Notes: generated by a model from the letters alone, not told the origin. A stretch of DNA of 64,000 nt from Sphingobacterium corticibacter (GCF_003076635.1 NZ_QDKG01000001.1:1-64000); one strand, 5' to 3'; positions 18,697 through 28,403 are shown, numbered from the stretch's first letter. Made by a program: numbers and translations.

Positions 18697-20286
18697 TTAT
18701 TTTATATCTAATCCAAATACTGCTTCTGCCAATCCAACCTCATCGGGGGAGAATGGTAAAACATAAGGAATGCCCATTTCATCAAATTTCTTACCGGTCG
18801 ATGTGCCAATCGAGATGACTTTTTGTCCCGGATCCAACAAATGTTCGCGGAAATAAGCCTCTACATTGCTCGGTGATGTGAAGATCAATACCTGTGCATT
18901 GGTTTTGTCTACGTCCTCTATTTGTACTGTCTCATAGATCGGAATCGTGATCACCTCCGTATCCGCACTCAAAGCATCACGTACCGTATTCATGCTTTCT
19001 TTGGCACAAGGAATCACGACTTTGGTGCCATTGGCCACTTTAGCAAATTCCGCAGCAAACTCTTCGGCAGTTACCCCAATCTGGTCACCCGAAAAATCGG
19101 CCACGCGATCGTACTTACGCAAAGCCTGTTCAGATCCCTGTCCTAATACCGCAATCTTCGTTTTCTTCATTAGGAATGGTTCCAGCTTGAAGAAATGATC
19201 GATGGCATTCTTACTTCCGAAAAACAACCAATCCACATGCTTTAGGATAAAGGAATCCAAGTGCTTGATGATGGGGTATATTTTGATGAGCGATCGGCCT
19301 TCTACTTCTACATGGTGCTTGTTCAAGAAGCGAGACAGGTATGATTCTTCGTCCAAATCACGGGTAATAAAGACGGACTGAGGAAGGGCGCGATTTTTCT
19401 GGAATTTCTCAAATATATGTTGCGCCAAACCTTCGGTGCTTTCGGCACGTACGAATAAGCGATCTGGAAACTCTTCATTGTCTTCTGCTACCGATGTCCA
19501 CACTTCATACAGACCGTTATGTTTGCGGCAATAGCAGCCTAATGGTGCATGACAGCCAGCATCAAAAAGGTTCAACACTTTACGTTCCACCGCAATGGTT
19601 TCTTGCACTGCTGTATCATTGATAGGTTGCAAGATGTCAAATAGCTCTTGGTCATTGTCACGAATCTGGATCGCGAGTACACCTTGTGCCGGTGCCGGAA
19701 TGATTTTAATCGGTGGAATTTCTTCTACATGAAATTCTGATAGATCCATCTCTACACGCTCAATACCTGCTTTGGCTAGCATGATTGCGTCATACTTACC
19801 ATCACGTAATTTCTGTACACGCGTTTGTATATTGCCTCGCAAATCAGCGAAGTCCAAATCCTCTCGTAAAGAAAGTAATTGTGCCTTGCGACGGTTGGAT
19901 GACGTACCTACGTCTGCTTTCAGTTTCAGCGATAAACGCTGGGAGATATCCACTGCTTCTGGTCTGATGATCAGTAGTTCAGAAGGATCTTCGCGCTCAG
20001 AAACTGCGGCAATAGATAAGCCTGGTGGGTTGATCGTCGGCAAATCTTTGTGTGAATGTACCGCCAAATCAATTTGGCTAGAGAGTAATTCCTCTTCTAA
20101 TTCTTTGGTAAAAAAACCTTTTCCTTCTAACTTATCCAAGCGAAGGTGTTGTACAATATCACCTTGCGTTTTGATGATCTTGAGTTCGGATTCTACGCCA
20201 ATCTCTTGTAGTCTATCTTTGATATAGTTAGCCTGCCATAGTGCCAAAGCACTTCCTCTCGTGCCGATTGTAAGTTTTCTTTTCAC
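18697..20286 (-). CDS. hemC-hemD: Fused hydroxymethylbilane synthase and uroporphyrinogen-III synthase
   Basis: Residues 1 to about 290 are HemC: TIGTRGSALALWQANYI at the start, HSHKDLP, and DAGCHAPLGC with Cys245 as the dipyrromethane-cofactor anchor. From about residue 300 (SVFITRDLDEESYLSRFL) to 529 the sequence reads as HemD, with VDWLFFGSKNAIDHFF and VLIFTSPSNVEAYFREH matching its two-lobe fold. A fusion would pass the unstable hydroxymethylbilane directly to its cyclising enzyme, which is inference. The start codon is GTG; no closer ATG exists. It follows hemA by 96 bases. Confidence 0.93.
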   Translation of the reverse strand: MKRKLTIGTRGSALALWQANYIKDRLQEIGVESELKIIKTQGDIVQHLRLDKLEGKGFFTKELEEELLSSQIDLAVHSHKDLPTINPPGLSIAAVSEREDPSELLIIRPEAVDISQRLSLKLKADVGTSSNRRKAQLLSLREDLDFADLRGNIQTRVQKLRDGKYDAIMLAKAGIERVEMDLSEFHVEEIPPIKIIPAPAQGVLAIQIRDNDQELFDILQPINDTAVQETIAVERKVLNLFDAGCHAPLGCYCRKHNGLYEVWTSVAEDNEEFPDRLFVRAESTEGLAQHIFEKFQKNRALPQSVFITRDLDEESYLSRFLNKHHVEVEGRSLIKIYPIIKHLDSFILKHVDWLFFGSKNAIDHFFKLEPFLMKKTKIAVLGQGSEQALRKYDRVADFSGDQIGVTAEEFAAEFAKVANGTKVVIPCAKESMNTVRDALSADTEVITIPIYETVQIEDVDKTNAQVLIFTSPSNVEAYFREHLLDPGQKVISIGTSTGKKFDEMGIPYVLPFSPDEVGLAEAVFGLDIK

Positions 20287-20382
20287 AATGAAATAGTAAA
20301 GGTATAAAGATGTGGAGCTATATTACCCAAAATGATGCTAATATGCCAGAGAAATAGAAGAAAAAGAGCGGAAAGAATATAT

Positions 20383-21624
20383 TTAATTCTGCACGACGTC
20401 GGAAGATTGTACTAAAATCTCTTTTGCCATCACCATAGGAACTTTAATGTATTTCTTTTCCATGTAATTGATGACTTTCTCCAAAACTTCCAAAGCTTGA
20501 GGATCCAACCCATTCAATTCACGAGCAAATACTTCATTCATCGCGGTAGCGCGTATCTCCTTGATTTTATCAGGAACCTGACGCATAGCAACTTCTACCC
20601 GTCTTTGTTTGATCATCGGAAGAAATTCTTCGATGTTTTGATGTATGATTTTCTCCGCATGATGTAGCTCATCATAGCGTTCTTTAATGTTTTTCTGTGC
20701 AATAGCTTGCAAGCTGCTCACCTCAATGTAGTGGATCGGGTTTTGCGCGATCACTTCGGCATCGATATCGTTTGGAATAGCCAAATCGACCACCACTTTC
20801 TTGTCCACTTCACCGTTGCACAAGGAAGTGTACAATGCTTGGTCGACAATAGGCTCTGATGATCCTGTACAGGTAATCATCACATCAAAACCTTTCTTAT
20901 AGTTAGCCAACTCCGATAGTGGATATGCCGTTGCTTGTAGCTCGGAAGCCAAAGCATACGCTTTCTCCACGGTTCTGTTGAATACTACGAAGTTTTTATA
21001 CTTATGTTTTTTAAGGTATTTTGCTAGATTTTGGTTGGTTTCACCTGCTCCAATAACAAGGATACGTGGGTTTTCCACCAATTTTACTTCTCTTAGCTTA
21101 CGGTAAGCCAAGGAAACGACAGATATCGGATTGCGAGAGATATTGGTGTGTGTATAGACCTCCTTAGCAGTTTTGACCAAGCGATCCATTACCATACGCA
21201 TAAAATCTCCAGTAAAACCAGCATCACGACAGCGCTCATATGCCCGGCGAACCTGTGCAAGAATTTCTTTCTCACCAACCACCAAGCTCTCAATCGAGCA
21301 AGACATACGAAGTAGGTGATTAAGAGCATCCATACCAGCGTATTTGTTTACCTGACCTAGATAACATTGTAGGCGCTCAGAAGGAACACAAAAATTCATG
21401 CTATGCATGAACTGAGAAATAAACTCGTCAGTAAGTTCATGCGCCCCGTAAAAGACAAACTCTACGCGGTTACATGTACCAATGTAAAAGATTTCAGGAA
21501 TATCCAAGTTGTTCTTGAGATTGATCAATCTGTGGTTCAACTCTTCGTTGCAGATTACCAAATTTCCCAAGTCCTTCAACTCGACATGTTTGTGTGTAAA
21601 CGCTATTACTTTTAAATTTTCCAA
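20383..21624 (-). CDS. hemA: Glutamyl-tRNA reductase
   Basis: NADPH-dependent reduction of glutamyl-tRNA to glutamate-1-semialdehyde, the entry to haem synthesis by the C5 route. The 413 residues contain the catalytic Cys51 in GTCNRVEFVF, the SCSIESLVVGEKEILAQVRRAY segment, and the NADPH Rossmann fold (ILVIGAGETNQNLAKYL). The frame opens with TTG at 21624 (reads as MENLKVIAFTH, the usual family start); no ATG lies nearby. hemL is not in the window. It is first in the haem operon and has its own candidate promoter. Confidence 0.95.
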   Translation of the reverse strand: MENLKVIAFTHKHVELKDLGNLVICNEELNHRLINLKNNLDIPEIFYIGTCNRVEFVFYGAHELTDEFISQFMHSMNFCVPSERLQCYLGQVNKYAGMDALNHLLRMSCSIESLVVGEKEILAQVRRAYERCRDAGFTGDFMRMVMDRLVKTAKEVYTHTNISRNPISVVSLAYRKLREVKLVENPRILVIGAGETNQNLAKYLKKHKYKNFVVFNRTVEKAYALASELQATAYPLSELANYKKGFDVMITCTGSSEPIVDQALYTSLCNGEVDKKVVVDLAIPNDIDAEVIAQNPIHYIEVSSLQAIAQKNIKERYDELHHAEKIIHQNIEEFLPMIKQRRVEVAMRQVPDKIKEIRATAMNEVFARELNGLDPQALEVLEKVINYMEKKYIKVPMVMAKEILVQSSDVVQN

Positions 21625-21654
21625 AGTCTGCTACTCGCGCTATGATTCGTCCTG

Positions 21655-21688
21655 CAAATGTAGATCAAAAGCCGTCTGTTTCTGTCAA
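21655..21688 (-). promoter_or_regulatory. Putative promoter of the haem operon
   Basis: On the minus strand, TTG (21688-21686), 23 bases, TACATTTG (21662-21655), then a leader of 30 bases to the hemA TTG start. The spacing is at the long end of the consensus range. Confidence 0.5.
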
Positions 21689-21818
21689 AAATCTGTCAAA
21701 GCGACAAATTTAGAACGATTTTAAATAGCGTGAAAATTATTGTATAAATCTGATTTACAGTATTTTAACTTCTGTACTCGAAGCGCTGCATGAATATTTG
21801 TTCTAATTATATGACCGT

Positions 21819-22439
21819 CTATTTACCGAAATCTTTTAAGCGTTGTAATCCAATGTCTTTTTTCTCTATATCAAGCTGGGTGACCCAAGCTTTCTCGGGG
21901 AGTAAATCTAACCTTGTTTTCGGATCACTAAGTGATATCGGTTTGATGCGAATCTCCTCTTCCAATACCGGTTGGGCAGTGTGTAAGTTATTGCTGTGTC
22001 TGATTATACGGATGGTAAAAATCGGCCATTTGCCCACCGCAGAAAAATTAGCTTTGTGAAATTCTACTGTTTTCTTTGCGCCCAGTAAGGAGCTGAATAA
22101 TCCTTCTTGCTTGCCAGCCTTTGCTTCGCTGATGGAGATCAATAACTGAAACGATGTTTCATTCACGATCCAGAATCGCGCTAATCCTTCTTTCTGCTCA
22201 CCGGTAACAGCCAGATAAATACCTTTCTCGATGAACTGGCCTACGATTTCTGCCGGAGCATCTTCATCGTCTTGGCGCTTCATATCGCCATGCACTGCCG
22301 TTATTTTAGTGATCGATACAGGGATTTCAAATCCGGATTCATCGGTAACGCCGATAATATCGTCGCTCAGAAAAGATGTGATATGGCCCTCAATAGCCTC
22401 ATCCACAAATCGTACAAAGTCACCTATTTTGAAGTTCAT
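21819..22439 (-). CDS. DUF2027-type protein lacking a C-terminal Smr domain
   Basis: The 206-residue protein begins MNFKIGDFVRFVDEAIEGHITSFLSDDIIGVTDESGFEIPV..., which matches the opening of Bacteroidota DUF2027 proteins; the second half (FWIVNETSFQLLISISE, WPIFTIRIIRHS) is the adjoining beta-rich region. Related proteins usually continue into an Smr (MutS2-type) nuclease domain, with a total of more than 300 residues. Here it ends at LQRLKDFGK without an HGxG Smr signature. AAGGAG lies 8 bases before the start. Function unknown; nucleic-acid binding would be a guess. Next upstream is aat, 33 bases away. Confidence 0.7.
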   Translation of the reverse strand: MNFKIGDFVRFVDEAIEGHITSFLSDDIIGVTDESGFEIPVSITKITAVHGDMKRQDDEDAPAEIVGQFIEKGIYLAVTGEQKEGLARFWIVNETSFQLLISISEAKAGKQEGLFSSLLGAKKTVEFHKANFSAVGKWPIFTIRIIRHSNNLHTAQPVLEEEIRIKPISLSDPKTRLDLLPEKAWVTQLDIEKKDIGLQRLKDFGK

Positions 22440-22472
22440 ATACTATCTCCTTATGTTGTCTATCTAATTCTT

Positions 22473-23156
22473 CTATTTATTCGATTGGATCAATACATCC
22501 AAACCATTCTTTGTGTATTCCTGCTGATCCAACAATCTCAGATAAGTCTCTTGAGAGATCATACTAGCGCCAAGGCTTTCCAAATGATCGGAGTGGATCT
22601 GGCAGTCGATCAGTTGCAGATCAAAATGTGTTGCAAATTGAATCAAGGCATATTTGGAGCTATTACTGACGCGAGAAAACATACTTTCGCCACTAAAAAC
22701 CTTCCCGAATAATACACCATATAACCCGCCTATCAGTTCGTTGTCGGTATTCCACACCTCTATAGAGTGAGCAAAACCGAGTTCATGCAATTGAATATAA
22801 GCGGCGCGCATATCAGCTACAATCCATGTGCCATCCTGATCTTTGCGATTTGCGCTTGCACAAGCATCTATTACGTCCGAAAAAGCTTTATTATAAGTCC
22901 ACCGAAAGCGGTCTGATCGCAATACTTGTCTCATACTTTTGCTGATGCGAATGTTTTTCGGCTCTAATACAAAACGTTCGTGCGGTGCGTACCAGAGAAT
23001 CGGCGTTTCTTCGCTGTACCAAGGGAATATGCCATTGTGATACGCGTGTAGCAATCGGGTAGGAGACAGGTCGCCTCCTACGGCGAGCAAACCATCTTCT
23101 TCCGCCAGCGCTGGATCAGGCATCTGCGTCGGATCTGCATTAAGTTGAAAGATCAT
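22473..23156 (-). CDS. aat: Leucyl/phenylalanyl-tRNA--protein transferase
   Basis: Adds Leu or Phe from aminoacyl-tRNA to N-terminal Lys/Arg, marking proteins for the N-end rule ClpAP/ClpS pathway. The 227 residues carry family hallmarks: GLLAVGGDLSPTRLLHAYHNGIFPWY, then WYAPHERFVLEP and GGLYGVLFGKVFSGESMFS. The length is typical. It begins 17 bases after rbfA ends and DUF2027 follows, so the three may form one transcript. Confidence 0.95.
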   Translation of the reverse strand: MIFQLNADPTQMPDPALAEEDGLLAVGGDLSPTRLLHAYHNGIFPWYSEETPILWYAPHERFVLEPKNIRISKSMRQVLRSDRFRWTYNKAFSDVIDACASANRKDQDGTWIVADMRAAYIQLHELGFAHSIEVWNTDNELIGGLYGVLFGKVFSGESMFSRVSNSSKYALIQFATHFDLQLIDCQIHSDHLESLGASMISQETYLRLLDQQEYTKNGLDVLIQSNK

Positions 23157-23172
23157 GAACTATCGGAGTTCC

Positions 23173-23553
23173 TTAATCTTCTTCGTCTGGTTGACGTGGC
23201 TCCTTGCTGATTTGGTCAAATATTTTGTCCATATGTTCCACATATTCATTCGTATCGTCCAAGAAGAATTCTAGATGCGGTACGATACGGGCATTATTCT
23301 TAATGCGTGTGCCCAGTTTATAGCGGATTTCATTGGATTTGGCTTTGATTTTTTCCAAATCCTCTTTCGCGGTCTGCGTATTGATGAAGCTTAGGTACAC
23401 GCGTGCGATCGCCAAATCTGGCGTCACGCGAACTCTTGTAACGGTAATAAATGCATTCGGCGCCCACTGATGTGCTTCCCGTTGAAATATCTCTGCTAAA
23501 TCTTGCTGGATCACACCAGCAAATCTTTGTTGTCTTTTGCTCTCAGTTGCCAT
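23173..23553 (-). CDS. rbfA: Ribosome-binding factor A
   Basis: A single KH-like domain protein of 126 residues that acts in late 30S subunit maturation (16S 5' end). Features: VIQQDLAEIFQREAHQW, PDLAIARVYLSF and RIVPHLEFFLDDTNEYVEHMDKIF, which are typical RbfA strands and helices. It ends with an acidic tail (RQPDEED). It leads the leftward group rbfA-aat-DUF2027. Confidence 0.93.
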   Translation of the reverse strand: MATESKRQQRFAGVIQQDLAEIFQREAHQWAPNAFITVTRVRVTPDLAIARVYLSFINTQTAKEDLEKIKAKSNEIRYKLGTRIKNNARIVPHLEFFLDDTNEYVEHMDKIFDQISKEPRQPDEED

Positions 23554-23591
23554 GATAATATGAGGTTATAAGGTAACGCTATATTAAGCTA

Positions 23592-23599
23592 CAAATATA
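23592..23599 (-). promoter_or_regulatory. Putative -7 element for rbfA
   Basis: TATATTTG on the minus strand, about 38 bases upstream of the rbfA start. No convincing TTG element is seen at the expected distance. Confidence 0.35.
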
Positions 23600-23671
23600 G
23601 GCAAAATAGATCACATGAATTTTCGCTTAGAATAAGGCATGCTATGGGAAAATAAAATACCGTTAAAAGGA

Positions 23672-23703
23672 AAAAGCTTGTCTTAGGATTAGACAAGCTT
23701 TTC
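23672..23703. terminator. Terminator-like hairpin upstream of rbfA
   Basis: AAAAGCTTGTCT pairs perfectly with AGACAAGCTTTT around a 7-base loop. On the minus strand it is followed by a T-rich run interrupted by CC. It could end read-through from the S9 peptidase gene. Confidence 0.6.
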
Positions 23704-23890
23704 ATCAAAAACTAGTTTATAATTGGATAGCATGAATTTCGTGTAAGTTTTAAGACTTTTTAGGTCTATCAAGTTTAAAGTTTACTGGTGGCAGTGATGA
23801 GTAAGGGTAAGCTTACTCAGATTTTTTTTTCATCTCCCTTTACATCACAAACATAGGGTTTTGATTTAGACCTCACAAACTAAAACTTAA

Positions 23891-23911
23891 AAAAAAGTAA
23901 GTGATTACTTT
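23891..23911 (-). terminator. Weak intrinsic terminator of the S9 peptidase gene
   Basis: On the minus strand AAAGTAA, four bases, TTACTTT is followed by a run of T. The stem is short and AT-rich, but the T tract and position, about 78 bases after the S9 stop codon, fit. Confidence 0.45.
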
Positions 23912-23988
23912 CGATGTTAAATCGTATTTAGACCCACACTTTGCTAAATCGTATAAAGCAACGCTTAACTACTTACTAACGCATTTTA

Positions 23989-26829
23989 TTAAAAAGCACG
24001 CTCTTCCAAATGTTTGTCCATATCTAGGTAATCGATACCTTTTTCCCACCAATCGGGAGAAGTTGCTCCCTTCAAATAGTGATCAAAAAATTCCATCATG
24101 CGCACGGCGTAGTCTTTTTTATTCACTTCTTTCGCTAAGCCGTGATTTTCTCCATTGTACGTCAGCATGGTTACCGGCTTCTGCAATCGGCGCAATCCAT
24201 TGAAGTATTCTATCCCCTGAGTATAGTCCACCGCCCCATCTTTATCATTATGCAAAATAACCAAAGGAGTGTTCACATTTTTGATGTGGTAGATGGGAGA
24301 ATTTCGAGTGTACGCATCCCAGTTGTCCCAATAACCCGTGGTCAATCTGCCTTGCGAAGACTCAAAAATGCTTTGATTCGTCGATCCTGAATTCCAATAA
24401 ATCAAGCTATACATACTAATCATATTTGTCAATGGCGCTCCAGCCACCGCCGCTTTAAAAATATTGGTTTGCGTGATTAAGAACGAAGTCTGATATCCGC
24501 CCCAAGAATGTCCGTGAATACCCACGCGTTCTTCATCTACGATGCCCGTTGCCACCGCTGCTTTTACTGCTGGCACTACACAAGCCACGGCAGACATGCC
24601 TGGATCATTCAATTTATAAGCGATATCTGGCATCAGGACAGCATAACCATTACTCGTGTATACCGCGCGATTAAAACCTCCGCCCGGAAAAGCAGGTTGA
24701 GAATAACTGTTCGTACCATCTGTTAATCGCTCGTAGATGTACGTGATTGTCGGATACGATTTTCCTTCTACATAGTCGGCAGGCAAGAAAAGAGTCGCTT
24801 GCAAAGTATCACCAAAGTCATTGACATAGCTAATCAGTTTCGCGCCGCTGGAAAGCGCATAATCATCTTTCTTCGGCGTATTATCTGTCAGCTTTCTGGT
24901 GTTTTTGAAAGTGCTGTTCTCCGCGATGTATAGCTCGGGAGATGTTGTATTATTCTCTTTTACAAAAAACAAATCGTTCGCTTGTTTCGGCTTGCTGACA
25001 GAAGAATACAGGTCATCCGAATGTTGTAGTATTTCCAGCTTATTGCTGCCAGATTTCAATACCGCGATGCCCGATTGCTTATTACCTTCGTTGAACACCA
25101 TAAAATACTGATCCTTCTTCGTGTCAGTAAAGTCATCATCTGGATACAGGTTGGACAAAAGTCGGTTTGCCGTCCATTGCTGATCTTTCCAACGATCAGT
25201 CAGCGCCACAGCCGATTTGCCATCTGCAGATACTTTCCACAGGTCGAAGTTATCTCTCAAGAAGACATATTTGCCATCAGCTGTCCAGCCAAAGTTGGGT
25301 GTACCCGGCTTTTCTACGTTGTTATCTACTTTTTCGGCAATAAAGCTGGCTTTGATCTTGTTAGTCAGATTCGTTGAAGCCAAGCTGCTTGTATTCAAAT
25401 TGTGATAATGCCCGTTTTGGTAATACAATAAATATTTGCCATCAGGCGAGAAAGATAGATTACGTATGGCGTTCAGATAAAGTTTCTCAATCGCTTTACG
25501 GCTTTGGCCAGTACCGATGTCTACCAGATATAAATCGGCAAATTGTTGTCCATCTAAGCTAGATGCCATCTCATAAGGCGTGTAATCAAGTGCATAACCC
25601 AGGTCTTGATTTGGTGCTAGCGCAATGCTCTTGCGCGCGCTATCTGCCAAGGATACAAATTGTTTACTTTTGATGTGATAGGCCGATTGTGCGGTGTAGT
25701 TCTTATCACGGTTAGATTGCGTGCGCTGCGCCGATTGCAATCTTTTATCCTGCCAGTTCCAAATGATCATGTCCGGCTTTTCCGCATCCTTATCGGCTTT
25801 TGGAGCAGGTTTTTTCTCGGCAATCTTGGTAGAATCTTGCGCCGTACTATCTGCCGCCGCTTTATTTTCCGTTTTTTCCAGTTTGGCGATGCCAAAAAAC
25901 AAGGTGTTTAAGTCTTTCGACCAAAATGGTGTGCTGTTTTCGCTAATGCCAAATCCAGCGCTGATTTCTTTCTCATCCAATCCGGTGTAGCTGATGATGT
26001 TGGACGCATTTCCTTTGATATCTTTCACACCGATAAGCGTGTACACAGGCGTTTTGTACGCTTTATCTGTTTTTGCTTTCAACAAGGCCAGCGCTGTACC
26101 TTCCTTGTTCCAATTGATTTTGCTGTAAGCTGCTTTGTCATTATCCAATGCGTAGGTTGTACCGGTTTGCATATCGCGCAAGAATACGCCATTTCCGTTT
26201 TTGTTATTCGCATCTATCGTGTAAGCAAGGTATTGTCCCGATTTGTTGAATTGAAATTCATTGACATTACCAATATTGAACGTTTGTTTATTCTGTAGGT
26301 TATACAATAGTAAGTCGCTTCCTTTAGCCGCGTCTGGACCTTTTGGACCATCACCCGAAGATTCAAATCTCACCGCTAGCCAGTTGCCGCCTTCGTTCGA
26401 AAATTCGAATGATCTCGCGCGGTCAAATAGAACGCTGCTCGTGTCTTTCACCGTCACTAAGCGTAGGTTTTTAAAGCTAGGTTTCTTTGCTTTCTCGTTA
26501 GCCTTGATGGTTTTGTACGGCGCTGCCTCAAAGAAGGCCACATGACTCGCCGATTCATTGAAGCGAATTGGCCCTGCTTCACCGCCTATATTGTATTGGT
26601 ATTTTGTGGTATCAAAAGCAGATTTCAATAATAGGTTGAGATCGCCTTGCGTCGGTCCTTCCGCGTAAGCGTACCATTTCGCATTGTTGGAGATCGTCAT
26701 GACATTCATGCGCAGGTATTCCCATTTCGGGATATCTTTCCAAGTAATGGGTGGTTTGCTTTCTTGTGCTTGGCCACCTAAAGCGGACGCTAAAAGGAAG
26801 GCCAGAAGTATGCATTGTTTTAATTTCAT
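23989..26829 (-). CDS. S9 prolyl oligopeptidase family serine peptidase, secreted
   Basis: I start at the ATG at 26829, which gives a signal peptide (MKLKQCILLAFLLASALGG, then QAQ) and 946 residues; an upstream extension of 31 residues has no signal character. The first two thirds are a beta-propeller-like region, including a charged low-complexity insert (KIAEKKPAPKADKDAEKPD). The C-terminal alpha/beta-hydrolase domain has Ser775 in GHSWGGY, Asp864 in HNDKDGAV and His896 in GENHG. It probably degrades peptides in the periplasm or at the cell surface. The gene is monocistronic. Confidence 0.93.
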   Translation of the reverse strand: MKLKQCILLAFLLASALGGQAQESKPPITWKDIPKWEYLRMNVMTISNNAKWYAYAEGPTQGDLNLLLKSAFDTTKYQYNIGGEAGPIRFNESASHVAFFEAAPYKTIKANEKAKKPSFKNLRLVTVKDTSSVLFDRARSFEFSNEGGNWLAVRFESSGDGPKGPDAAKGSDLLLYNLQNKQTFNIGNVNEFQFNKSGQYLAYTIDANNKNGNGVFLRDMQTGTTYALDNDKAAYSKINWNKEGTALALLKAKTDKAYKTPVYTLIGVKDIKGNASNIISYTGLDEKEISAGFGISENSTPFWSKDLNTLFFGIAKLEKTENKAAADSTAQDSTKIAEKKPAPKADKDAEKPDMIIWNWQDKRLQSAQRTQSNRDKNYTAQSAYHIKSKQFVSLADSARKSIALAPNQDLGYALDYTPYEMASSLDGQQFADLYLVDIGTGQSRKAIEKLYLNAIRNLSFSPDGKYLLYYQNGHYHNLNTSSLASTNLTNKIKASFIAEKVDNNVEKPGTPNFGWTADGKYVFLRDNFDLWKVSADGKSAVALTDRWKDQQWTANRLLSNLYPDDDFTDTKKDQYFMVFNEGNKQSGIAVLKSGSNKLEILQHSDDLYSSVSKPKQANDLFFVKENNTTSPELYIAENSTFKNTRKLTDNTPKKDDYALSSGAKLISYVNDFGDTLQATLFLPADYVEGKSYPTITYIYERLTDGTNSYSQPAFPGGGFNRAVYTSNGYAVLMPDIAYKLNDPGMSAVACVVPAVKAAVATGIVDEERVGIHGHSWGGYQTSFLITQTNIFKAAVAGAPLTNMISMYSLIYWNSGSTNQSIFESSQGRLTTGYWDNWDAYTRNSPIYHIKNVNTPLVILHNDKDGAVDYTQGIEYFNGLRRLQKPVTMLTYNGENHGLAKEVNKKDYAVRMMEFFDHYLKGATSPDWWEKGIDYLDMDKHLEERAF

Positions 26830-27045
26830 AGTGAGGAATTCGTTGATCGTTATTTTGGATTTTCGAATATATTGAATTTTCTTTCTTTTTCCGGTAGGTA
26901 TCAGCAAGGTTACCGTTGCCAAACAATTGATTTAACGGTCTGCAATTGCTACTTTTGGTGGATTTAACTCGATCCTTCGAAATGGAGCTGGCGCAATGGC
27001 TACCAATTTTCCAGACTCGTAGGGCATAAGCACGAATATAGAGAT

Positions 27046-28380
27046 ATGAAGATTTGGCAAAAGAATATAGACGTTGATACTTTCGTAGAAAACTTTACCG
27101 TAGGCAATGACCGCGCCATGGATTTGCACTTGGCCGGAGCAGATGTGCTGGGATCGCTCGCACACACGCAGATGCTGCACAGCATTGGCCTGATGACGGC
27201 CGAAGACCTTGCGTCAGTACAAGCCGAGCTAAAAAAAATATATAAAGATATACAGGCGGGCAATTTTGAAATCGAAGCCGTGGTAGAAGATGTGCACTCG
27301 CAGATCGAGATGTTGCTAACGCAACGGGTTGGCGATGCAGGCAAGAAAATCCATTCGGGGCGCTCCCGCAATGATCAGGTTCTCGTAGATCTTAAGTTGT
27401 ATTTCCGGACGGAGATCGAAAGTATGGTTTCGCACACCGAAGGTTTATTCCGTCAATTAATCAAGTTGAGCAATACGCATCGCGATGTGCTGATGCCAGG
27501 TTATACGCATTTGCAAATTGCCATGCCTTCTTCCTTTGGCTTGTGGTTTGGTGCCTATGCCGAAAGCTTGGTAGATGATCTGCATTTGATGAAAGCTGCT
27601 TGGCAAGTGTGCAATAAGAATCCGCTGGGTTCAGCAGCTGGATACGGCTCGTCGTTTCCATTAAATCGTACGATGACGACAAACTTGCTAGGTTTCGAAG
27701 ATTTGAACTACAATGTGGTGTATGCGCAGATGGGCCGCGGTAAAACCGAGCGTATTCTCGCGCAGGCCATGAGCTCTATCGCGGCGACATTAGCCAAATT
27801 CGCGATGGACGTGTGTTTGTTTATCAACCAGAATTTTGGGTTTATTTCCTTTCCGGCGCATTTGACGACAGGTTCTAGCATTATGCCGCACAAGAAAAAC
27901 CCCGATGTGTTTGAATTAATTCGTTCGCGTTGTAATAAGATTCAGGCCTTGCCGAATGAGATTGCTTTAATGACCACTAATTTGCCGGTAGGCTATCACC
28001 GCGATCTACAATTGTTGAAGGAAAACCTTTTCCCAGCGTTCCAATCGCTGAAAGATTGTCTGGAGATCGCCACCTTTATGCTACAGCATATTGATATCAA
28101 GAAAAATATTCTGGATGATCCAAAATACGATTACCTCTTCAGTGTGGAAGTCGTGAACAACGAGGTTTTGCAAGGTATTCCATTCCGCGAAGCGTACAAA
28201 AATATTGGCTTAGCGATTGAAGAAGGTACTTTCAGTCCGGAGAAAGCTGTGAATCATACGCACGAGGGAAGTATTGGCAATTTGTGCAACGATCAGGTTG
28301 TTCGTTTGTTCGAAGAAGCAAAATCTTCGTTTGGCTTTGAGCAAGTGGAGAAAGCGTTGGCAGATCTATTAGCAGATTAA
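27046..28380 (+). CDS. argH: Argininosuccinate lyase
   Basis: Cleaves argininosuccinate to arginine and fumarate, the last arginine step. The 444 residues contain the fumarase/aspartase-superfamily signature TTGSSIMPHKKNPDVFEL (catalytic Ser in the mobile loop), HSGRSRNDQV and the TAEDLASVQAEL N-terminal region. Length is slightly below the E. coli enzyme (457). No other arg genes adjoin; carB is the only other pathway gene in the window. It is followed by a terminator. Confidence 0.96.
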   Translation: MKIWQKNIDVDTFVENFTVGNDRAMDLHLAGADVLGSLAHTQMLHSIGLMTAEDLASVQAELKKIYKDIQAGNFEIEAVVEDVHSQIEMLLTQRVGDAGKKIHSGRSRNDQVLVDLKLYFRTEIESMVSHTEGLFRQLIKLSNTHRDVLMPGYTHLQIAMPSSFGLWFGAYAESLVDDLHLMKAAWQVCNKNPLGSAAGYGSSFPLNRTMTTNLLGFEDLNYNVVYAQMGRGKTERILAQAMSSIAATLAKFAMDVCLFINQNFGFISFPAHLTTGSSIMPHKKNPDVFELIRSRCNKIQALPNEIALMTTNLPVGYHRDLQLLKENLFPAFQSLKDCLEIATFMLQHIDIKKNILDDPKYDYLFSVEVVNNEVLQGIPFREAYKNIGLAIEEGTFSPEKAVNHTHEGSIGNLCNDQVVRLFEEAKSSFGFEQVEKALADLLAD

Positions 28381-28403
28381 ACAACGCAATATGCTATTAT
28401 ATG

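Larger units (their letters stand above)
23554..23988. other. 435-base non-coding stretch between rbfA and the S9 peptidase
   Basis: AT-rich. It holds a partial promoter match (TATATTTG on the minus strand, 23599-23592) in front of rbfA and two hairpins listed separately. An open frame on the plus strand begins at 23901 and runs into the S9 gene, but it looks accidental. I see nothing else in it. Confidence 0.6.

Noticed and set aside
19772..20227. Open frame of 151 codons opposite hemC
   Set aside because: Serine-rich antisense shadow of the HemC domain; no independent support.
23901..24203. Plus-strand open frame of 100 codons beginning in the gap before the S9 peptidase gene
   Set aside because: Its second half is antisense to the S9 gene, its start has no promoter or ribosome site, and its composition shows no family signal. 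It is probably an accident of AT-rich sequence.
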